NCBI RefSeq assembly: GCF_028550415.1
Contig: NZ_JAQQKX010000003.1
Coordinates: 186,001 to 250,000, forward strand
Source of the DNA: Asticcacaulis aquaticus
Lineage (GTDB): Bacteria; Pseudomonadota; Alphaproteobacteria; Caulobacterales; Caulobacteraceae
Length of the DNA: 64,000 bases
Direction: 5' to 3'
The first letter of the stretch is position 1, and the number at the start of each line of letters is the position of its first letter. The notes beneath the pieces were generated by a model. The model did not search any database. It saw nothing but the letters and a program-made list of their open reading frames with translations, and was not told the DNA's origin. This document shows positions 26,141 through 35,388 of this stretch, piece by piece. A program made the position numbers and the translations under genes.

Positions 26141-27568
26141 TCACGCAATGCGTTGCAGGGGCCGGTCCTCGGCATCCATATGTACTGTGCCGGTCGTAGA
26201 GTTCGTCTCGATGCGGTCGATAGCGGTTTTCAGGGCCTCGAAACACACGGGGTCGATAGCGTTGCCGACGCTCTCGCCGATGATTTCCAAAGCCTTCCAC
26301 ACCGGCATGGCGGCGCGGTAGGGCCGGTCGGCCGTCAGGGCGTCGAAAAAGTCCGCCACAGAGATGATCCGCGTTTCGAAACTGATTTCGTCGGCCCCCA
26401 GACCGTGCGGATAGCCCTTGCCGTCCAGCCGTTCGTGGTGCGCGCCGGCGATTTTGGCCAGTTCCGAAAACGCCCCGATGCGCGACAATATGGTCTCGGT
26501 GTGCAGGGCATGGGCCTGCATCTGCGTCCACTCGTCGCCCTCCAGTTTGCCCGGCTTGTCGAGGATGGTATTCGAGACGCCCAGCTTGCCGACATCGTGC
26601 AGCAGGGCAGCGCGTTTCAACCAGCGCCTTTGATGCGCTTCAAGGCCCAGCACCTCGGCGATCATATCGGTATAGAGCGCGACGCGCGACGAATGGCCTG
26701 CCGTGTAGGGGCTCTTGGAATCGACCACCTGCCCGAAGGCGATGGCGATATCGTCGAGATAGTCCTCGTCCAGTTCGACCTCGGCGTGGGGTGGCTCCAG
26801 CGCCTGCACCCGCGCGGCGATGTCGGGCGAGCCGAGGCCGTCCCAGAAGCCGTCGCGGTCGCAGATTTCCAGAAACGCATCGACGGCCTCGGGCTCGAAC
26901 CACGTCCCGGCCCGTTTCAGCACCTCGTCCTTGGCAGCGTCGCGGCCCCGGCTCATGAAAAAGACATCGACGCACTGACTGAGCAGCGCGATGCGGGCAT
27001 AGGGCGAAATGGCATTGCGCGACAGCTTCATCGGCTGGCCGCGACCGTCCCAATGCTCGTCCAGATCGCGGATGCCGACGGCGATATGTTCGGAGAAACG
27101 CAATTGACGCGCGATATCGGCCCCGCGCTGGCAACGGGTTTCGATCAGTTCGCGGGCGATTTCGCCACCGTTCTTGAAGATATTGACCACGGCGCGGAAG
27201 CGTTCGGCCAGATCGGCCTTTAGTCCCGTGTGTGAAATGACGAAGCGCATCACATCCGACAGGCCGGTGTCGATCTCTTTGAAATCGCGTTTGAAATCGA
27301 GATCGTTGGTCAGATAGAGTTGGCAGATGCGCGCGGCGTTCGACGAACAGCCCAAATCCTTGAGCAGCAGGACATAGTACAGTTCCCACAGTTCCTGCGG
27401 CGACATGCCCAGTTCCTCGCCGACGTGCATCCCGATCCAGCAGCAGCGGACGCAGTGCCCTTCGGGCTGGCCTTCGGTGATATCGAGCGCATAGGAAAAG
27501 GCGCTCAGAAGCTCCGAGAGTCTGAGGTTTTTCGCCGTCACCAGCGGGAGTTTGGGGGCCTTTGTCAT
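26141..27568 (-). CDS. Tandem HD-GYP protein, C-terminal c-di-GMP phosphodiesterase domain
   Basis: A 475-residue cytoplasmic protein. The C-terminal half (about 270-460) is a full HD-GYP domain: H291 in TAGHSSR, H324-D325 in ALLHDVGKLG, H377-H378, and GYP at 385-387 in DGKGYPHG, so c-di-GMP hydrolysis is expected. The N-terminal half (about 15-205) appears to be a decayed copy of the same domain: GHCVRCCWIGMHVGEELG, LLLKDLG (HD to KD at 70-71) and DGRGQPMKL (GYP to GQP at 177-179). The dead copy may serve regulation or dimerisation. It is transcribed alone. Confidence 0.88.
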   Translation of the reverse strand: MTKAPKLPLVTAKNLRLSELLSAFSYALDITEGQPEGHCVRCCWIGMHVGEELGMSPQELWELYYVLLLKDLGCSSNAARICQLYLTNDLDFKRDFKEIDTGLSDVMRFVISHTGLKADLAERFRAVVNIFKNGGEIARELIETRCQRGADIARQLRFSEHIAVGIRDLDEHWDGRGQPMKLSRNAISPYARIALLSQCVDVFFMSRGRDAAKDEVLKRAGTWFEPEAVDAFLEICDRDGFWDGLGSPDIAARVQALEPPHAEVELDEDYLDDIAIAFGQVVDSKSPYTAGHSSRVALYTDMIAEVLGLEAHQRRWLKRAALLHDVGKLGVSNTILDKPGKLEGDEWTQMQAHALHTETILSRIGAFSELAKIAGAHHERLDGKGYPHGLGADEISFETRIISVADFFDALTADRPYRAAMPVWKALEIIGESVGNAIDPVCFEALKTAIDRIETNSTTGTVHMDAEDRPLQRIA

Positions 27569-27657
27569 GTCCGCTCCGGAGGTCAGGCCGTGACCATAGA
27601 CCGGACACGCTTAAGAAGCCGTTGCGTCGGTTCCGCGCCCGCTGATATAGGCCGCTT

Positions 27658-28095
27658 ATGGACCGTCTGCACTTGATCAATCTCATCTGGTCGAAGACCA
27701 GCCTCGTTCTGGCGATCGTCTTCGGCATCTGGGCGCTATGGCGCGGCACCCGGACCGAGCGGATCGGCACGGGGCTGATCTGGTTCGGCTGGGTCGCCTC
27801 GCCGCTGGTTCAGACCCCGCGTCCGGGCATGGATGTGGGCATCGCCATCGTCGATACGATGGTGCTGATCGGCTTCGTCTGGCTGTCGTTCACTACGCGC
27901 AAGCTATGGACCGCCTGTGCGGCAGCGTTCATGCTGGTGGCGGTCGCCTGTCATTTCGCGCCGCTTCTGACGCCGCAGGTCAGCCTGTACGTCTATATCA
28001 CGGCCAACAGTTTCTGGGGCGGTTATGCCTTGCTTGGGGCGCTCTTGGCGGGGATGCTTCGGGTCGAAAAGGATCGGCGTATCGCTCTGGCGTAA
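27658..28095 (+). CDS. Small integral membrane protein, unknown function
   Basis: The 145-residue product has about four hydrophobic helices (around 10-28, 40-50, 62-80 and 88-130) and no recognisable motif. It ends with a short charged tail (RVEKDRRIALA). It is divergent from the HD-GYP gene and convergent with the DUF11 cluster, 23 bases from its end. Nothing in the context suggests a function. Confidence 0.65.
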   Translation: MDRLHLINLIWSKTSLVLAIVFGIWALWRGTRTERIGTGLIWFGWVASPLVQTPRPGMDVGIAIVDTMVLIGFVWLSFTTRKLWTACAAAFMLVAVACHFAPLLTPQVSLYVYITANSFWGGYALLGALLAGMLRVEKDRRIALA

Positions 28096-28118
28096 GCGCT
28101 GGCCGCTCGTCTACGACC

Positions 28119-28673
28119 CTATTTGATCATGATGCGATACCTCAGACTGAAGTTGGACCCGGCGCGGAAGGTGCCGCTGAGCGTGACGCGGATATTGGTT
28201 ATGTTGGCGTCATAACCGTCTGCGTCGGCCGTCGGCGTATAGCCCCAGGTCGCGCCGTTATCGTTGGAAAAGGCTATCGAATCCGTCCCACTGCTCAGGC
28301 CGCCGTAGGTGTAGCTCAGATCGCTGCCCAGAAGGCCGAGGCCGAGGAGATTGTCGTCGTAGAAGGCGACCGGTCCTGTGGTGACCAGATTGACACTATT
28401 CAAGCTGAGCGAGCCCAGTGCACCGACATAGAATTTCGTGCGCGGCGGCAGGGCGTCGGTGATCGCCACCGGCGTCACCGTGGTGAAGATGCCGTTGGGA
28501 TTGGTGATCTTCACCGTATAGTCGACGACGGCGCCGGGGATAGCCTTTGGGCTGGTGATGCCGTTGAGCGGGTCCGACATCAGCAGCGACGATTTGGCGA
28601 TCGTCAAAGCTGCGGCGTTAGCGTTCAGGGGTAAGCACAGCAGGCCGAAAAGAAGCAGAAACAGGCGTTTCAT
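28119..28673 (-). CDS. Secreted DUF11-domain protein, last gene of the surface cluster
   Basis: A 184-residue protein with a Sec signal peptide (MKRLFLLLFGLLCLPLNANA) and one DUF11-type immunoglobulin-like domain. Its segment SDPLNGITSPKAIPGAVVDY matches the C-terminal half of the 367-residue protein encoded at 33729-34832 almost motif for motif, so the two are paralogs. The chosen ATG lies one base after the stop of the giant barrel gene, pointing to coupled expression. The C-terminus (GSNFSLRYRIMIK) ends in a beta strand like the other cluster members. The function is unknown; a secreted or surface subunit is inferred. Confidence 0.72.
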   Translation of the reverse strand: MKRLFLLLFGLLCLPLNANAAALTIAKSSLLMSDPLNGITSPKAIPGAVVDYTVKITNPNGIFTTVTPVAITDALPPRTKFYVGALGSLSLNSVNLVTTGPVAFYDDNLLGLGLLGSDLSYTYGGLSSGTDSIAFSNDNGATWGYTPTADADGYDANITNIRVTLSGTFRAGSNFSLRYRIMIK

Positions 28674-28674
28674 C

Positions 28675-31600
28675 TTAGTGTTTCCCCAATCGTTGGGCGG
28701 CGTTGGCGAACGTCGTCTGGTCGAACTTGAAGCGGGCCGTGACATAGGCCCCCTGACGCGTATAGCGCGAGTCGTCGAAGTCACGGTCGTGGAAGCCCGC
28801 AATATTATAGCCTGCGGTCAGCCACACATTCTTGGCCGGCGAGAAGCCGAGCGACGGGCCGTAGGTGTAGTTCACGGCACCGGTGGTCCAGGCGTGCTGG
28901 ACGGCGAGGTTGAACCCGACGTCGAAGCGTTGGCCCAGGTCGTGGCGGAATTCGACGCCGAGAAGGTCGACGAACCCGTCGTAGCTGTCGTCGGCGAAGC
29001 GGCCTTCGACATATTTCGCGCCGTAATAGGCGGACACTTCGTAACCGTTGGCGCGGTCGTCATTGTCGTCCATGCGGGCGAATTGGGTGAAGTTGATCGC
29101 CAGATTGTTGACGATGCGGGTGGTCTGCTGCGCGAAGCTGCCCGAATTCACAGCCAGCACGTTGTTACGGCTCACCCCGGCATCGGCATTTTCATGGCGC
29201 AGTTCCAGACGCTCCAGCACCGACCAGCGGCTGTCGAGCGGGCGGTAGGCGATGGCGACGTCGGCGGCGGCAAAGCGCGTCGTCTGGCCGTCATGGCGAA
29301 CCACTTCGTAGGCGCGCAGGCCGGAGGCGACGGTCTTGCCTTCGCCGAGGCTGCGCAGGACGTTGGAGGTTACCCCCCAGCGATCGGAGGTATCCGAGGT
29401 ACGGCGCTCCAGGCGGCCGGTCCACGACCAGTCGCTGGCGCGGTAGGTGGCGCCGACCGTGGCGGCCACGTAGTCGCCATTGCCGCTGTCGCCGTCGGTA
29501 TTCGTCGTCACCGGACGGAAGGGATTGACGCCCGTCGGCGTCTGACCGGACATGGTTTGGCTGGCGTCGAAGGTCGCGTCGACGGTCCAGTTCTTGCTCA
29601 GCGGTACCGACTGGTTCAGGCCGAGGCTGGCGAAGGTGCGCGCGCCGTTTTCACCGATGGCCTGCTGGTTGACGGTGGTCGAGACCTTGGCCCCGGCCCA
29701 CGGCGCGACCTCGAAGCCGAGCTGCGTATTGTGGGCCTTGAAGGCGTCGCCCTCGGCGATTTCGTGGCTGGCCAGCAGGCGGATACCGTCGCGGATCTTG
29801 TAGGCGGCGGAGATCTGATGGCGCATCGGGAAGTCGGACGAAGCCTTGTCTCCACCGAGCGCGAACTGAACCTGAGCCGACAGTTGCAGCGTATCCTTGA
29901 GGAAGGACTGGCTGCCGCCCAGGGTCAGCAGACGGCTGCGGTTGGTGGAGTCCGGCTGCGTCTCATCGAAACCGCGATCCGAGGTGGCTTCCAGCCCGGC
30001 GAATACGGTGCCGTTGGCGCGGCGGTATTCGAGGCGGGCATTGCCCGAGGTACGCGTTTGCGGGCTATCGATCTGGGTTTGCTGCCACAGGCCGCCGGTC
30101 AGGCGCCATGTGTCGTTCAGGCGGACTTGCCCATCGATGCCGTGCTTGAAGGTGCCGCTTTCGCCGAGGTTCTGCTGCCCCAGACCGAAGCCGTGGTCCT
30201 GACGGCGGGCATAGGCCAGAACGTCGGCGCGGGCGGAATGATGTTCGACCTCGACCAGATAGGCCCCGGCATCGCGGTTGGCGGCATCGCCACCCTTGGC
30301 GGCTTCGACGCGCAGTTCGGTGTTCTCGAAGATCTGCGCCTTCAGGTCGAGCCCGGCGACGCTGGCGTCATTGTCGGATTCGTCCTTCAGCAGGCTGGCC
30401 CCGACGACGACCTTATCGGTCAGTTGCGCGGTGGCGCGGGCCCCGGCGACGAGGCGCTGATCGCCATTGCCGTCGATTTCGTAGTCGGCGACGATGAAGA
30501 TCGGGTTGCGGTCGGCGTCCCAGGCCATGACCGGCTCACGGAAAGTCAGGGTGCCCGACAGCGGGTCGATGTCGTAGTCGATGTGACGCGTCAGCAGGCG
30601 GCTGTCGATGATCTTTTCCGAGCGGTAGCGGTCGCGGGTTTCCAGCGTGATCTTGTCGGAATTGGCGATAATGTCCGAGGCGCTCAGGCGGTAGGGACCG
30701 CTCAGGCCGTTGCCGCGGATTTCGTCGCGGGCATAGCGCTGATCCGAGCGGGCAGCGAAGGCCTTCACGCTGATTTTTTCGCCGTGGTACTCGGTCTTGA
30801 CGCCGTTCAGGGTGCGCGAGAAGCGGGCCAGTTGCGTGTCGATCATACCCGTCTCGAAATCGCCGAACAGGGCATAGTATTCGCGGCGCTCCAGACGCAG
30901 ATACAGCTTGCGTTGGGTGGCGGCATCGTAGGCTTGCTGGGTGCCATCGCCATAGACGGTGTAGTACTTGTTCGGGTCGATGACCGACAGCAGGCCGGTG
31001 CGGGCGTCGAACTTGCGGTCGGAGTCATAGGCCATGGTCATCAGCCACTCACCCTTGACGCGGCCCTTGGCGTAGAAGGCCAGTTGCCCGTCGGTGATGG
31101 TGTCTTCTTCACCGGCCTTGAAGGCCTCAGCCTTGTCGGACAGGGTGTCGAAGCCGAGGGTGCCCGCGCCGAAGCCGACGACGACCCACTTCTGCTGACC
31201 GGCCTTCAGCCACGGGCGCAGTTCGGACTTTTGTTCGATGCCGTCCTGCGTGAAGCGGAAGACGAGGTGGACGGTTCCGGCCTGCATGGTGGGTTGCAGG
31301 GCGACGAAGGCGATACCGTCGTCACCGACGACACGGGCGGTCGGCAGGTTGCCGTCGAGGCCCGACAATTGACGGTTTTGTTCGGCGGCGGCGGTCTGCG
31401 CGGCGACATAGGGCTGATCGACCATGAAGGTGGCCATGGTTCCGGCGCGAACGGGCTTGCCGTCGCGGTCGGTCAGGCGCACCGCGATCATCGGCTTTTG
31501 CACACCGTCGGCGATCAGGCGGGAATGTTCCGGGGCCAGAGCGGCCTTCACCGGGGTGTTGGAATAATGGACCGTGCGGGTCAGGACCTTGGCCACCGAG

Positions 31601-33657
31601 GCGTCGGCATTCAGGACACGGGCTTCGAGGGCGTTGTCGCCTTCTTTCAGCGGCAGGCCGGTCCACACGCTGACGGCGATGTCACCGTCGCGGTCAGCGC
31701 CGTCGAAAGCGAGCGCGTCGGGGGTGACGCCATTGACGGTCAGGGCAACGCGTTGGGTGGGGGCGTGCTTGATGGCGACGCGCAGAGCCGGGGCACGGGG
31801 GTTGTGATCGATTTCCGGGAACAGCCAGTCGATGCCGGGGGCCTGACCGATGAACCAATTGGTGCGGCCACCCGAAGCAACGGCATCATCGGCGATTTTC
31901 AGCGAAACAGACGGGTCTGTCTCTACCGGATCGGCTCCATTTCGGCGAACCCGGAAGTCAACGCGGATAAGGGAGCCGCCTTGTCCTTCGATAAATCTGG
32001 AAATGTCAGACCCCGCCCAGCGCGTATCGTTAGCGCAGGCGCTGGGGATCAGGTTTTTGGCCAGGGCATTGGTGTCGATCTGCACGACGTGGCGACCTTT
32101 GCGGGCACCTTCGATGTGATACAGGCCGTCGCGATCGGTCACGACCGAGGTGCCGTCTTCGAGCAAAATGCGGACATTGGCCACGCCCTTGCGCTTTTCG
32201 GGTGGCAGGACGCAATCGCCTTCGGTGACGCGGCCGACAATGGTCAGGGCGTCGCTGTTGAGGAAGGGGCGGATGCGGACTGAGGCGCTGGCCTCAAGGC
32301 TTTTCACTGAATTGCCGTCCACCCAGGCCGTGGCACGGTTGACGGCTTCGCCGGTACGCGCATTGGGCAGGACATCGGTGACGTAGCGAATAGCGGTGGC
32401 GCTACCGGGGGCGATATCGCCGATATCAAAGATCAGGGTGCGTCCGTCGCCGGATACGGCGGGTTCCGCCGCGCCGCGCGTCGAACCCTTGCGATAGCGC
32501 TGGCCGGACGGCAGGCTGTCGGTGATCATCACCTTGCGCATGGTCCAGGTGTCGGGATTGCTGACGCTCAGTTGATAGGGGATGATGTCGCCCGCCGAGG
32601 CTTCGCGGACGGAGGTCGTCTTCTGCATTTGCAGGCTGCCGTGCGGCAGAGGATCGATCGGGATATCGACTTCGAGGGGCTCAGGCGCGCTGAGGACGAA
32701 GGATTTCCCATAAGATGCGTCAATAATGGTGTAGATATCGTGCTCGGTTGTCGGAATATCGGCGGGTGCGACCAGCGAGGGCGCCACATAGCCTTCCGGC
32801 GGCGTGACTTTCAGGCGATAGGTCCCGGCATGGGTCATCGGGAAGCGGTATTCGCCGTCACCGAAGGTGTATGTCAGGCCCCCGGAATCGGTCACCGGGC
32901 GGCCGCTGACGACGGTGGAGGGATAGGCGGTCACGCCGTCGTCGGCAAACACCTTCGCCGGTTGGCCGGTCGCCTCGTCGATCAGGGTGACCGTCGCGCC
33001 ATTGATCAGGGCGCCGGTTTTGGAATCGAAGACCTGACCGAACGGATCGATCAGGATGGTGTCTGAGGTTGGCGTGGCTAAACCTTCGGCGTTAAAACGG
33101 ATGGTGACGGTCAGGTTTTTCGGGAATGGCGGGATGCACACCTTGGCATTCGAGGTCGAAGCGGTTGTTGAGACGCCGCCAGCGAAAACGCCCGTATTGA
33201 CATCGGTTTCAGTCAGGATGAATTTCGCGGTGCGCCCGTCCGACAGCGCGCTGTCGATGATCTGGGTTTCGCGGACATTGGGGTCTTTGTTGCCGTTCGG
33301 ATAGTCCAGCACCATACCGGTGGTCTGGTCCGTATGGCTGTCGTCCTCCGGCATGGTCGCCAAAACGTCCGGAGAGATAGGCGCGGCGTGCACCAGACGG
33401 GACGCCATATCCACGCAGGTCAGTTCGCTGTAGTTGAAATTGCGCGGCATGCGATGGAAGCGCAGCCGGGCGTAATGCAGTTCGTCCTTGGTCGTCAGAA
33501 CCGTGCTGTTGGACGAAACGGCGCGGGGACCGCCGCCTCTGGTGAAGGTCAGTTGAGCCGTATTTTCGATAGAATTCGCCTGCACAACCGCCGGGGCCGT
33601 TGTGGTTATGCTCGCCAAAGCAATGATCAGGGACGCAATTTTACGCGATAAGGCCAT
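28675..33657 (-). CDS. Giant DUF11 protein with predicted C-terminal outer-membrane barrel
   Basis: A 1660-residue protein, the core of a five-gene cluster. A signal peptide ends near residue 27 (VVQA). The mature N-terminus has the cluster motif SIENTAQLTF...SSNSTVL. Beta-sandwich domains follow: an SdrD/CarboxypepD-like region (about 220-330), a DUF11 domain near 345-460 (ASAGDIIPYQLSVSNP, MITDSLPSGQRYRKGS), a second regulatory-like domain (TIVGRVTEG) and Ig-like segments to about 830. The last 800 residues alternate polar and hydrophobic residues in long Tyr/Arg/Asp-rich strands (LRLERREYYALFGDF, ISAAYKIRDGIRLLASHE), ending GAYVTARFKF, as in outer-membrane barrels. The family is uncharacterised as far as I know. 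Confidence 0.75.
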   Translation of the reverse strand: MALSRKIASLIIALASITTTAPAVVQANSIENTAQLTFTRGGGPRAVSSNSTVLTTKDELHYARLRFHRMPRNFNYSELTCVDMASRLVHAAPISPDVLATMPEDDSHTDQTTGMVLDYPNGNKDPNVRETQIIDSALSDGRTAKFILTETDVNTGVFAGGVSTTASTSNAKVCIPPFPKNLTVTIRFNAEGLATPTSDTILIDPFGQVFDSKTGALINGATVTLIDEATGQPAKVFADDGVTAYPSTVVSGRPVTDSGGLTYTFGDGEYRFPMTHAGTYRLKVTPPEGYVAPSLVAPADIPTTEHDIYTIIDASYGKSFVLSAPEPLEVDIPIDPLPHGSLQMQKTTSVREASAGDIIPYQLSVSNPDTWTMRKVMITDSLPSGQRYRKGSTRGAAEPAVSGDGRTLIFDIGDIAPGSATAIRYVTDVLPNARTGEAVNRATAWVDGNSVKSLEASASVRIRPFLNSDALTIVGRVTEGDCVLPPEKRKGVANVRILLEDGTSVVTDRDGLYHIEGARKGRHVVQIDTNALAKNLIPSACANDTRWAGSDISRFIEGQGGSLIRVDFRVRRNGADPVETDPSVSLKIADDAVASGGRTNWFIGQAPGIDWLFPEIDHNPRAPALRVAIKHAPTQRVALTVNGVTPDALAFDGADRDGDIAVSVWTGLPLKEGDNALEARVLNADASVAKVLTRTVHYSNTPVKAALAPEHSRLIADGVQKPMIAVRLTDRDGKPVRAGTMATFMVDQPYVAAQTAAAEQNRQLSGLDGNLPTARVVGDDGIAFVALQPTMQAGTVHLVFRFTQDGIEQKSELRPWLKAGQQKWVVVGFGAGTLGFDTLSDKAEAFKAGEEDTITDGQLAFYAKGRVKGEWLMTMAYDSDRKFDARTGLLSVIDPNKYYTVYGDGTQQAYDAATQRKLYLRLERREYYALFGDFETGMIDTQLARFSRTLNGVKTEYHGEKISVKAFAARSDQRYARDEIRGNGLSGPYRLSASDIIANSDKITLETRDRYRSEKIIDSRLLTRHIDYDIDPLSGTLTFREPVMAWDADRNPIFIVADYEIDGNGDQRLVAGARATAQLTDKVVVGASLLKDESDNDASVAGLDLKAQIFENTELRVEAAKGGDAANRDAGAYLVEVEHHSARADVLAYARRQDHGFGLGQQNLGESGTFKHGIDGQVRLNDTWRLTGGLWQQTQIDSPQTRTSGNARLEYRRANGTVFAGLEATSDRGFDETQPDSTNRSRLLTLGGSQSFLKDTLQLSAQVQFALGGDKASSDFPMRHQISAAYKIRDGIRLLASHEIAEGDAFKAHNTQLGFEVAPWAGAKVSTTVNQQAIGENGARTFASLGLNQSVPLSKNWTVDATFDASQTMSGQTPTGVNPFRPVTTNTDGDSGNGDYVAATVGATYRASDWSWTGRLERRTSDTSDRWGVTSNVLRSLGEGKTVASGLRAYEVVRHDGQTTRFAAADVAIAYRPLDSRWSVLERLELRHENADAGVSRNNVLAVNSGSFAQQTTRIVNNLAINFTQFARMDDNDDRANGYEVSAYYGAKYVEGRFADDSYDGFVDLLGVEFRHDLGQRFDVGFNLAVQHAWTTGAVNYTYGPSLGFSPAKNVWLTAGYNIAGFHDRDFDDSRYTRQGAYVTARFKFDQTTFANAAQRLGKH

Positions 33658-33728
33658 GACTGTCCGGCCCGCACGGAAAGAACCCGTGCGATGGCCGCCT
33701 TCACCAGAGAAAAGCGGGGGTAGTTTTT

Positions 33729-34832
33729 TTAGTTGATGACGACGCGGAAGCGCGCCGAAACCGTCGTCAGCGGCAGGATGACCGGCATGGTCGCCGTCAC
33801 CTTGGTGCCATCGAAGTTACCGCCGTTGATGTCGGTTTCGTCGAGGCCCGTGGCATCGTCGTCTTCCGGCGTGCCGTCGATGACGCAGGTGCCCAGAAGC
33901 GTCGTGCCGCCGGACCAGATCGAGCCCGGCACATAGGTCGTGCCCGCGGGGATATTGTCGGTGATCGAGATGTCGGTCACCGAGCCCGGGCCGCCATTGG
34001 TGACCATAAGGCAGTATTCGACGACGGCGCCCGGTACGGCCTTGGGAGACAGAATGCCGTTGACCGGATCGGAGATGATGGTGGCCTTCTTGACGAAGTT
34101 GATGGCCGCCGTACCGACCGTATATTGGTCGTAGGCCGAGGACTTGCCGTCGCGCAGACCGTCGAGGATACCGGCGTCGTCGGCAAAGACGATGTCGACG
34201 CCCGCGTCGGTGCCCGCACCGCTGGTGCCGACCACGTCGATGCCCAGAGCGCCTGCACCGCCGCCATTGGCAGTGACGGCGGTCAGGCTGACACCGGCGA
34301 TGGCACCGATAGGACCGGTGGCCGGGACGTCGGCGACGATGAAGACCGTCTTGGAGCCGTCGGCGGCCAGTTCGTCGATGAAGGTCGCCGTATCGGTACC
34401 GGCCTGATAGATGCCGTCGTCATTGGCATCGACATAGACATGCACATTGGTCATGTCCATGTTGTCGACACCGCCGAAGGCCGTCAGGGACAGGGTGCCC
34501 TGCTGACCGGCGACCAGACGGAAGTCCTGCGTCGCATTGGTCAGGTTGGTGACCTTGAAGGTCGTGACCTGAGCCGTGGCGCCGAAGAAGACGTTGGTGG
34601 CCGAGTTGCCGACTTCGGTAACGGTCAGATTGACCTTCTTGTCGACGACGAAGCTGGCGGTGTTGGAGGTCACTTCGGGCTGCGGCGTGCCGCCGACCGA
34701 ATATTTCACCTTGGCGACGTTGGTGATCTCAGTACCGGCGACCGTGGCGGTCGCGGCCTGAGCGCCCCCGGCCACAATGGCCAGGCTGGCGGTGGTTCCC
34801 AGCAGGATTGCGGGGAGGGTACGCTTGATCAT
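33729..34832 (-). CDS. Secreted DUF11-domain protein with EF-hand-like loop
   Basis: A 367-residue secreted protein: the signal peptide ends at AQA (about residue 26), then EITNVAKVKYSVGG, the N-terminal motif shared by the cluster. VYVDANDDGIYQAGTD near residue 130 looks like a calcium-binding DxNxDG loop. A DUF11 domain at 250-310 contains SDPVNGILSPKAVPGAVVEY and ITDNIPAGTTYVPGS. The C-terminus is a beta strand (SARFRVVIN). It lies between the giant barrel gene and a small DUF11 gene, with 71-base gaps on both sides. It is rich in Thr, Gly and Asp, typical of secreted structural proteins. Confidence 0.75.
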   Translation of the reverse strand: MIKRTLPAILLGTTASLAIVAGGAQAATATVAGTEITNVAKVKYSVGGTPQPEVTSNTASFVVDKKVNLTVTEVGNSATNVFFGATAQVTTFKVTNLTNATQDFRLVAGQQGTLSLTAFGGVDNMDMTNVHVYVDANDDGIYQAGTDTATFIDELAADGSKTVFIVADVPATGPIGAIAGVSLTAVTANGGGAGALGIDVVGTSGAGTDAGVDIVFADDAGILDGLRDGKSSAYDQYTVGTAAINFVKKATIISDPVNGILSPKAVPGAVVEYCLMVTNGGPGSVTDISITDNIPAGTTYVPGSIWSGGTTLLGTCVIDGTPEDDDATGLDETDINGGNFDGTKVTATMPVILPLTTVSARFRVVIN

Positions 34833-34903
34833 GTCTTGCCCTTTCTGTGCTGACGAGATCGGTTACAAATTCACCTGCTGGTGAATGGGGGTCATGACGG
34901 CGC

Positions 34904-35362
34904 TTAGTTAAGCACCGCCTTGAAGGAGACCTGGCCGGACGCGCCCGGGGCTACCGGGGTTTTGAGCGTCCAGCGCAGGTGTGTGACGTCGGCAGCCGTC
35001 GCCAAACGGCCGCCGATGTGCAGGGTTTCGAGACGTGCGAAGGTCTTGCCATCGACCGAGACGTCCGGAACGGAGGAACCGCCGACAGCCGCGCGATAGG
35101 CGACACCCTTCGGCAGGGGATAATCGAGCACCACATCGGCCACCGGCGTCTTGCCGGTGTTGCGGTAGCTGAGGGTATAGACCAGCGTATCGCCGGGAAC
35201 GGCGGATTTGAGCGGCACGGTTTTGATCGTCGTCGTGCCATCCTTGGCAGCAATACGCTGTTCCTTGACCACGTTGAGGTTCAGCGTGACCGGATCGGCG
35301 GCAAAGGCCGGGAGTGCCGCGGCGATAAGGCCGAAAGTGCAGAGAAGACGGGGCAGTTTCAT
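34904..35362 (-). CDS. Small secreted DUF11-domain protein
   Basis: A 152-residue protein with signal peptide MKLPRLLCTFGLIAAALPAF and a single DUF11-like beta-sandwich domain (KSAVPGDTLVYTLSYRNTG, VLDYPLPKGVAYRAAVGGSS). Its layout matches one repeat of the larger neighbours. It follows the 340-residue gene by 26 bases and precedes the 367-residue gene, so all are probably one transcript. No catalytic residues are visible; a structural or chaperone-like role is only a guess. Confidence 0.72.
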   Translation of the reverse strand: MKLPRLLCTFGLIAAALPAFAADPVTLNLNVVKEQRIAAKDGTTTIKTVPLKSAVPGDTLVYTLSYRNTGKTPVADVVLDYPLPKGVAYRAAVGGSSVPDVSVDGKTFARLETLHIGGRLATAADVTHLRWTLKTPVAPGASGQVSFKAVLN

Positions 35363-35388
35363 TCTGAGGCTCCTTTGGCTTTTGCCGT

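Noticed and set aside
28555-32283. A 1242-codon open frame on the plus strand
   Set aside because: It is antisense to the giant DUF11-barrel gene. The translation is Gly/Val/Asp/Arg-rich with no motif, as expected from third-position GC bias.
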